DNA of 64,000 nt. It comes from G963667915 sp965197385 (GTDB taxonomy: Bacteria > Acidobacteriota > Vicinamibacteria > Vicinamibacterales > UBA823). Numbering within the stretch: position 1 is the first letter of the stretch; every line of letters begins with the position of its first letter. Under the pieces are notes generated by a model. That model worked only from the letters and a program-made list of their open reading frames with translations. It had not been told where the DNA came from and made no database searches. Positions 57,896-64,000 of the stretch are shown one piece after another. The position numbers were made by a program, and so were the translations under genes. The stretch lies in the NCBI GenBank assembly GCA_965197385.1, contig CBDANA010000009.1, positions 310,001-374,000 of the forward strand. The letters are read 5' to 3'.

Positions 57896-59752
57896 ATGTT
57901 TGGTCTGTCATTTCTCGTGCCGGTGTTTCTGGCGGGGATAGCCGCGGCGGCCGTGCCGATCCTGCTGCATCTCCTGAAGCGGGACACGACTGCGCGGCGG
58001 GCGTTCGCGACCGTGTTTCTGATCAAGCGCACACCGGTCGAGCGGGCGTCGCGCCGACGGCTCCGTGAGCTCCTGCTGCTGGCGTTGCGGGTCGGCGCCA
58101 TCGTGCTGCTGGCGGTGGCGTTTGCGCGCCCCTACGTCGCGGGCGCGGTTGGCGGCGGCGTGACCGTCGTGGCGGTCGATCGCTCGTTCAGCCTGTCGGC
58201 GTCCGGACAGTTCGATCGGGCGCGTGCGCTCGCCGTGGAGGCCGTGCGGTCGGCGCCGTCCGGGCACGCGGTGGCCATCGTCGCCTTCGACGACACGGCG
58301 GAGCTGGCGTCCGAGGCGTCTGCCGATCGCCAGACGGCCATCACGGCGATCGGCCGGCTGTCGCCTGGCGCCGGCGCGACGCGCTATGGATCGGGTCTCG
58401 CCTTGGCGGCGCAGGTGATCGGCGCGGGTGAGGGCCGGATCGTCGTCGTGACCGACCTGCAGCGTAGCGGCTGGGCGTACCAGGGGCACGACGGGGTGCC
58501 GCGCCGCATTGCGGTCGAGCCCGTCGTCGTCGAGTCCCCGGCGGGCAACCTGGCGGTCACGGCCGTACGGCCGGAGTCATCGAGCACGACCGCCGATATT
58601 CTCAACGGTGGGGTCGAGAGCCGAAGGGTGGAGGTGCGCCTGCTCCTCGATGGTACGGAGGTCGACCGGACGTCGGTCACCGTGCCGGCTGGCGTGAGCG
58701 GCGAGGCGGTCTTTCCCGTCGTGCTGCCGAGTCGCGGCGAGGCCAGCGTCCTGGTGGAGGACGGGGAGGGATACGCGGCAGACGATGCTCGTCACGTGCT
58801 GCTGGCCCCTCCGGCGCCGCTGTCGGTCGCGGTCGTGACCGCATCGGGCGATCTGGCGGAGGACGCGTTGTACCTTGAGCAGGCGCTCACGGCGGGTCGC
58901 GCCGCCGAGCAGTTCGAGGTGCGGGGGTTGGCCACGAGCAGTCTCGTGACCGCGCTGGACGGTGAGGCGCCGCCGGCCGTCGTGGTGCTGCTGACCAGCC
59001 GCGGCCTCGATCGGCGCAGCCTCGCGGCGATTGACAGGTTTACCGACGCCGGCGGAGGAGTCTTCGTGCTGGCTGGGCCGTCGATGGAGCCCGTGATGCT
59101 GTCCGGGTTCGGTGGCGTCGGTGAGCCGGTAGCGTCCGATGAGGCGGTGGAGCGGCGGCTGGTGCCGGCCGACGATCGGCACCCGGTCTTTTACGCGTTC
59201 GGCCAGCGCCTGGGCAACGTGGCGCAGGTGCGGTACACACAGACGCGCGCGCTCGACGTGCCCGATTCTGGTCGGGTGCTGGCGCAGTTCAGTGACGGGA
59301 CAGCGGCACTGGTGGAGCACCGGGTCGGTGCGGGGCGACTGCTGGTGTTCGGGTCGGACCTGGACGACGTGTGGAACGACTTTCCGCGCCATCCGATGTT
59401 CGTGCCGTTCGTGCATGAAGTGACGAAGTACCTGGCCGGGGATCGCGCGTATCCGCGAGAACGGCTGGTCGGCGAGATGGCCGCCGAGGCCGGGCAGGGG
59501 CCGGGCTTCGTGACGCTCGGCGCGAGCGGGCTACGCGTGGCGGTCAACGTGGACCGCCGGGAGTCCGATCCAGCGCGGATGTCGGTCGGGGAGTTCGGCG
59601 CGGCGGTCGAGCGCGTCAGGGGCACGTCCGGCGCGGCGGCCGGCGGCGTGGAGCACGATCGCGAGCGTGACCAAAGGTATTGGCGCTATGGACTGGGGTT
59701 GATGGGCCTGGCGTTGGCGGCCGAGAGTCTGATCGGTCGGCGGATGGGATGA
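57896..59752 (+). CDS. BatA-like protein: N-terminal membrane module and VWA domain
   Basis: 618 residues. N-terminal BatA/DUF1550-like hairpin MFGLSFLVPVFLAGIAAAAV, PILLHLLKRDTTARRAFATV and membrane segment about 60-80 (LLLALRVGAIVLLAVAFARP). VWA domain (VVAVDRSFSLSASGQFDRAR; the MIDAS DxSxS is D-R-S-F-S), a middle CARDB-like region, a glutamine-amidotransferase-like domain (PPAVVVLLTSRGLDRRSLAA), and a C-terminal membrane anchor. Proposed to work with MoxR in the periplasm or membrane. Confidence 0.85.
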   Translation: MFGLSFLVPVFLAGIAAAAVPILLHLLKRDTTARRAFATVFLIKRTPVERASRRRLRELLLLALRVGAIVLLAVAFARPYVAGAVGGGVTVVAVDRSFSLSASGQFDRARALAVEAVRSAPSGHAVAIVAFDDTAELASEASADRQTAITAIGRLSPGAGATRYGSGLALAAQVIGAGEGRIVVVTDLQRSGWAYQGHDGVPRRIAVEPVVVESPAGNLAVTAVRPESSSTTADILNGGVESRRVEVRLLLDGTEVDRTSVTVPAGVSGEAVFPVVLPSRGEASVLVEDGEGYAADDARHVLLAPPAPLSVAVVTASGDLAEDALYLEQALTAGRAAEQFEVRGLATSSLVTALDGEAPPAVVVLLTSRGLDRRSLAAIDRFTDAGGGVFVLAGPSMEPVMLSGFGGVGEPVASDEAVERRLVPADDRHPVFYAFGQRLGNVAQVRYTQTRALDVPDSGRVLAQFSDGTAALVEHRVGAGRLLVFGSDLDDVWNDFPRHPMFVPFVHEVTKYLAGDRAYPRERLVGEMAAEAGQGPGFVTLGASGLRVAVNVDRRESDPARMSVGEFGAAVERVRGTSGAAAGGVEHDRERDQRYWRYGLGLMGLALAAESLIGRRMG

Positions 59753-59756
59753 ATCG

Positions 59757-62700
59757 ATGAGCCGTCAGCAGGTCGAGGTGCAGGCGTTCCTCGCGCGTGT
59801 CAGGCGCCGCTGGACGGTGACGGCCATGCTGCGTGCCGGGGCCAGCGCGGCGGCCGGTGGCGGCGCGATCGTCCTGGCCGCGGTCATCGTCGATCGGGTG
59901 TGGCTGCCGTCGGATCTTCCTCTGATCGTCATGGCGCTCACGGCGTCGCTGGCGGCGACCGCCTACGCCGCGTGGGTCCTGTGGCCGCTGCGACGGTTGC
60001 CGACGGTGCGGCAGGTCGCGCGGTTCGTCGAGGAGCAGGTGCCGGAGCTCGAAGATCGGCTGGCCAGCGCCGCCGAGCTGGGCGACCGCCCGACGGCGTC
60101 CGGCGTGCATGCCTTGATGATCGCCGACGCGGCGCGCCAGGTGCAGCGCATCGTGCTGGATCGGGTGGTGGCGCGGGCGCGCGTGCGGCGGGCGATCGGC
60201 TACGGCGCCGCGAGTGGGGTCGCCCTGGCCGTCGTGTTCGGCGTGGCTGCCGAACCGGCGCGCCGTGCCGCCGGGGCAGCGTGGCTCTACGCCTTCCCGA
60301 GCACGATCCGGATCGAGGTGCTTCCGGGCAACGCGCGGGTCATCGCGGGCCAGCCCTTGCAGGTGCGGGCTCACATTTCCGGCATCGCGGACGCGTCCGG
60401 TCGGACGCGGGTGCTGCTGCAGGTCGAGTCGAGCGGTGAGTGGCGCGGCATCGAGATGCAGCCGGTCGAGGACGGCTTTCAGTTCGATTTCGTGTCAATC
60501 CTCGAGAGCTTCCGGTATCGCGTCGTCGCGGCCCGCGCGCGGTCGGCCGAGTACGCGGTCGACGCGCTCGTCTTGCCGCACGTGAATCGGATCGACGTCG
60601 AATATGACTACCCGGCGTTCACCGGCCTCGACCGTCGAGTCGAACTCGACGGCGGCGACATCTACGCGCCGGCCGGGACGGGCGTGACCCTCATCGTGCA
60701 CGCCGACAAGCCGGTCGCCGACGGAGCCATGGTGCTGGCCGATGGCTCGCGCATCGCATTCACCTCCCGCGACGATGTGACGCTGACCGGCGTCTTCGAG
60801 GTGTTGGCAGACGACACCTACCGCGTGGCGCTCTCCGACGCCGACGGACTGAGTAATCCGGGTGAGATGCAGTACTTCATCCGGGCGATCGACGATCGTT
60901 CGCCGGACGTGCGGATCCTCCGGCCGGCGGGAGACCGGTCAGTCACCCCGCTAGAGGAAGTGACGATCGAGGCGCGGGCCGACGACGATTATGGACTCGA
61001 GCGATTCGAGTTGGTCTACGCGGTGCGTGGCGGCGAGGAGCAGGCGGTACTGCTGCCCGGCTCGGTCGGGGCGACGACGCGCGCCGGGACCCACATCCTG
61101 TACATCGAGGATCTGGACGTCGAGCCGGGCGACTTCGTGACCTACTATGCACGAGCACTCGACCAGAACCGGGCCAAGGCTTCGACCGAAACCCGGAGCG
61201 ACATCTTCTTTCTAGACGTGGCACCGTTCGAGCAGGAATTCGTCGAAGCGCAGAGTCAGTCGCAGAGCGGCGACGGCGGTACGGGGCTCGCCGACCTGGC
61301 GGCGGCGCAGCGGGAAGTCATCGTCGCGACGTGGAAACTCGATCGCCGGCCGGCCGACGCGGCGCTGGACGACGACGTGCGAACGGTAGCGCGAGCTCAG
61401 GGCGAGCTCAAGCTCAGAGCCGAGGAGGATCTGGACGTCGAGGAGGAAGTGGGCGGCCGCCCGGTGCGCGGCGGGGCGGCCGACGGCGATCCGCTCAGCT
61501 TGGCGGTTCGCGCCATGGGCGAGGCGCAGACCGAACTGGACGGGCTTCACACCAGCACCGCCCTGCCGCACGAGATGGAGGCGCTGAACCAGCTTCTGCA
61601 CGCCCTGGCCGAGGTCAGGCGGCGCGAGGTGGCCCGTCAGCAGCAGGCGGCGGGTGGTGGCGGGTCCGGACGGTCCGGTCAGGACCTCTCGGCGCTCTTC
61701 GACCAGGAGCTGCGCCGTCAGCAGAAGACGAACTACGAGACGCGCTCATCGGCACGGCAGCAGAACGCCACCTCGGAAAGCGAAACGCTGGCGCGGGTGC
61801 GGGAGCTGGCCGAGCGCCAGGACGCCTTGAGTCGACGGCAGCGTGACATAGCGCGCCGCCAGGCGGAGCTGGATCCGGAGGCGTTTCAGCGGGAGCTGGA
61901 GCGGCTGACGCGCGAGCAGAGCGAACTCAGACAGCAAGTCGAAGAGTTGGTGCGTGTGCTGGACCGGATGGCCGCGGCGGCCCGTCAGGCGTCGGGTGAG
62001 CGGGCCGGCGACGCGTCGAATCGATCCGCCCGCGCGAGCGGCGGCGAGCGGATGCGGGAGATCTCCGAGTCGATGCGCGGCGCAACCAGTGGGCTCAGGC
62101 GAGAGGATCTCGACGCTGCGGGCGAGCAGGGCCAGCAGGCGTTGATGCAGCTGCGGAGCCTCGAGCAGGAACTCCGATCGCTCGATCCGGAGGAGCGCCG
62201 GCGGGCGGCCGCCGAGCTGGAGATGGAGGCGCAGGCACTAGCCGAGGCTCAGCGCCAGGTAGCGCGCGAGACAGGGCAACTCGAGGCGAGCGAGGCCAGT
62301 CGCGAGGCGCGACAACGTCTCGCCGACCAACAGCAGCGGATGGCCGGTCGTGTCGAGACGCTGGCGCGTGCCGCAATGGCCCTGGCGCGAACCGCGGGCG
62401 ATCCAGCGACGCAACAGGCGCTCGAGGCGGCGGCCGGCACGCTCGAGGGCGAGCGCGTCGCCGAACGGCTCCGGGAATCGGCCGAGGCGTTCAGGGAAGC
62501 CTTCGAGTCGGTCGATGCCTCTTCGGTGGAAGAGCGACGACGGCGGACGACGGCCGAGCAGGCGCTCGCCGAGGTGATGGCGCGCGCCGCCTCGGAGATC
62601 GGCGAGGCGCCGGGCGAGGCCAGCGCGGATGCCCGTCGGTGGTCGGCCGAGCTCGGCGGAGCGCGCGATCTCAGGGCGCGTCTCGCGGATCTCGAGCGGC

Positions 62701-63137
62701 AGCTGGATGCGCTGGAGCAGGCAGATGACGTGGGGCATGCGGACGAGCCGGGTGCGGACGCAGCCGATGAGCGCAGTGAGCTGGCCCGACTTGCCGACGC
62801 GTACGAGCGCGAGCTCCGCCGGGCCGAGGACCTGCTGGGCGGGCTGCGGCGCGAGAACCCGTCGCTCACCGGGAGCCTCGCGGCGGCTCAGGGGCTGCGC
62901 GACGTGCGCTCGGCGCCGGGGACCGAAGCGTTCAAACAGGATTTCGCACGGTGGGATGAGCTGCGAGTCGATGTCGGCGTGGCGCTCGAGCGTTTCGAAG
63001 CGAGTCGGGAACGGCTCCTCGAGGCCGAGGAACTCACCGGGCACCTGAGCGCCGGCGCGGACGATCGCGTCCCGGACGCCTATCGGGCGCTGGTCGAGGC
63101 GTACTACGAGGCGCTGGCTGTCGGGAGGCGGCCTTAG
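59757..63137 (+). CDS. DUF4175-like large membrane protein with coiled coil
   Basis: 1126 residues, starting four bases after batA. Two membrane helices (about 25-47 and 54-76) and a third (about 150-170), a large beta-rich exported region (about 180-480), then a very long Glu/Gln/Arg/Ala-rich coiled coil (about 620-1000; for example RRQRDIARRQAELDPEAFQR, SLEQELRSLDPEERRRAAAE). DUF4175 proteins follow MoxR/DUF58/BatA genes in Alphaproteobacteria and Acidobacteria. Function unknown; the coil may brace the envelope. Start chosen at MSRQQVEVQA. Confidence 0.75.
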   Translation: MSRQQVEVQAFLARVRRRWTVTAMLRAGASAAAGGGAIVLAAVIVDRVWLPSDLPLIVMALTASLAATAYAAWVLWPLRRLPTVRQVARFVEEQVPELEDRLASAAELGDRPTASGVHALMIADAARQVQRIVLDRVVARARVRRAIGYGAASGVALAVVFGVAAEPARRAAGAAWLYAFPSTIRIEVLPGNARVIAGQPLQVRAHISGIADASGRTRVLLQVESSGEWRGIEMQPVEDGFQFDFVSILESFRYRVVAARARSAEYAVDALVLPHVNRIDVEYDYPAFTGLDRRVELDGGDIYAPAGTGVTLIVHADKPVADGAMVLADGSRIAFTSRDDVTLTGVFEVLADDTYRVALSDADGLSNPGEMQYFIRAIDDRSPDVRILRPAGDRSVTPLEEVTIEARADDDYGLERFELVYAVRGGEEQAVLLPGSVGATTRAGTHILYIEDLDVEPGDFVTYYARALDQNRAKASTETRSDIFFLDVAPFEQEFVEAQSQSQSGDGGTGLADLAAAQREVIVATWKLDRRPADAALDDDVRTVARAQGELKLRAEEDLDVEEEVGGRPVRGGAADGDPLSLAVRAMGEAQTELDGLHTSTALPHEMEALNQLLHALAEVRRREVARQQQAAGGGGSGRSGQDLSALFDQELRRQQKTNYETRSSARQQNATSESETLARVRELAERQDALSRRQRDIARRQAELDPEAFQRELERLTREQSELRQQVEELVRVLDRMAAAARQASGERAGDASNRSARASGGERMREISESMRGATSGLRREDLDAAGEQGQQALMQLRSLEQELRSLDPEERRRAAAELEMEAQALAEAQRQVARETGQLEASEASREARQRLADQQQRMAGRVETLARAAMALARTAGDPATQQALEAAAGTLEGERVAERLRESAEAFREAFESVDASSVEERRRRTTAEQALAEVMARAASEIGEAPGEASADARRWSAELGGARDLRARLADLERQLDALEQADDVGHADEPGADAADERSELARLADAYERELRRAEDLLGGLRRENPSLTGSLAAAQGLRDVRSAPGTEAFKQDFARWDELRVDVGVALERFEASRERLLEAEELTGHLSAGADDRVPDAYRALVEAYYEALAVGRRP

Positions 63138-63208
63138 CTGCCCGCGGGAATACTTGGACTGGCTCCTAACCGTAGACTAACGGTGCCGCCCAGAGGCGCC
63201 GCCGATGT

Positions 63209-64000
63209 ATGACGATGGCGTTCGACGCGTTGATGCCCTGGTGGGCGCTGGCGATCCTCACGGCCGGCGCGGCGTGGATCGCGGTCCGCGCCTACACGAA
63301 TCCCGTCGTGTTGTTGACGCCGCGTGAGCGGGCCCTGCTGATCGGGCTTCGGGCGGCCCTCCTGTTGCTCCTCGTTCTGATGTTGCAGCGGCCGGTCTGG
63401 CTCGAGCTGTCCACCGCCCGGCGCAATGCCGTCGTGCCGATTCTGGTGGACGTCTCACGCAGCATGCGGCTGGTCGATGCCGATGGGAAGCGCCGGATCG
63501 ATCACGCGGCCGACCTAGTTGCGCGGGAGCTGGTCCCGTTGCTAGGCGGCGCGTTCGACGTCGACGTGCTGAGCTTTGGAGAGACGCTCGCGCCGTTCGA
63601 GCCGTCTGCCGTGCACGCCGACGCGCGGCGCAGTGATCTGTCCGGCGCTCTGGATGGCGTGCGCGAGCGGTATCGCGGCCAGGCGGTGGCCGGCATCGTG
63701 ATCGTGTCGGACGGCGGCGACACGGGTGGCGATCCGGACGTCCCGCGCGACCCTGATGGCCCACCCGTGTTCGCCGTTGGCGTCGGGAGTGCCACGATCG
63801 CGCGCGATCGGGAAGTCCTGACCGTCACCGCGGGCGCGCCGGCGCTGTTGGATGCCATCGTGGATCTCTCCGTGTCGGTGGTGAGCCACGGCTTCGGGAA
63901 TGCGCCGCTCGAGGTGAGGTTGTTCGAGGATGGCCGGCTCGTGCAGATCGAGCACGTGACGCCGGCGGAGTCCGGCGCGCCGATCCCCATCGTGTTTCGC
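63209..64000 (+). CDS. VWA-domain membrane protein, 3' end outside window
   Basis: 264 codons visible, open at the window edge. N-terminal anchors (about 5-24 and 45-60: LLIGLRAALLLLLVLMLQRP). VWA metal-site motif VPILVDVSRSMRLVDADGKR (DxSxS), then VDVLSFGETLAPF and IVIVSDGGDTGGDPDVP. Homologous in layout to the BatA gene two positions upstream, so the block carries at least two VWA partners for the MoxR ATPase. The start could also be ATG at 63215. Confidence 0.8.
   Translation, partial: MTMAFDALMPWWALAILTAGAAWIAVRAYTNPVVLLTPRERALLIGLRAALLLLLVLMLQRPVWLELSTARRNAVVPILVDVSRSMRLVDADGKRRIDHAADLVARELVPLLGGAFDVDVLSFGETLAPFEPSAVHADARRSDLSGALDGVRERYRGQAVAGIVIVSDGGDTGGDPDVPRDPDGPPVFAVGVGSATIARDREVLTVTAGAPALLDAIVDLSVSVVSHGFGNAPLEVRLFEDGRLVQIEHVTPAESGAPIPIVFR

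Overview
The window is high-GC DNA from a diderm bacterium, mostly intact chromosome with patches crowded by mobile elements. Markers of an outer membrane are a LolA-like carrier, a secretin, a PagL-like lipid A deacylase, and mpl/nagZ/ldcA for murein recycling. The combination of CarD, Rex, a MoxR-DUF58-BatA-DUF4175 block, TPR/peptidase-MA proteins and NHL/TolB-type beta-propellers suggests Acidobacteriota, possibly Vicinamibacteria. That placement is inference from gene content; no rRNA is present to confirm it.

Layout. 1-3560: a beta-propeller gene broken by an IS256-family element, then an IS30 remnant and a truncated IS5-type element (copy A). 3685-9600: a RelE-like toxin-antitoxin pair, a PLP enzyme, a zinc-ribbon membrane protein, a PagL-like protein, gene fragments, and polX with a GHMP kinase. 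10680-19373: a tightly overlapping operon nagZ-ldcA-mpl-pxpB-pxpC-murB followed by murA. IS5 copy B sits exactly at the murB stop codon. murA carries Asp in place of the catalytic Cys, which predicts fosfomycin insensitivity. 19382-21863: a lolA-like gene and a secretin lipoprotein gene.

21960-39190 is the plastic part. It holds two inverted IS256-family copies (one has interrupted a pfkA-type gene with a clean 8-bp target duplication), a third IS5 copy (broken), IS110 and three IS3-type elements, and several MITE-like palindromic repeats. tRNA-Ala(CGC) and tRNA-Leu(CAA) each have the C-terminal remnant of a tyrosine recombinase ending just beyond their 3' end. Surviving host genes here are thrC, a rhodanese-like gene, an NHL-repeat protein, a small membrane protein, dinB-like and methyltransferase genes, and a frameshifted M20 peptidase.

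39390-64000 is ordinary chromosome: carD (with a histone-H1-like tail), plsC, an exported Ig-like protein, rex-moaC-fadD, lepB, and a LytS/LytTR two-component pair. A small methyltransferase/zinc-ribbon/ketosynthase/FAD-reductase/ICMT cluster follows, in which the reductase has an in-frame amber stop. The window ends with a long co-oriented run: TPR metallopeptidase, DUF4159, MoxR ATPase, DUF58, BatA/VWA, DUF4175 and a VWA protein cut by the window edge.

The most unusual structural signal is a set of MITE-like repeats. They combine different terminal inverted repeats with interchangeable core modules. Some have landed so that their ends supply stop codons or coding sequence to host genes. I saw no CRISPR array and no rRNA.
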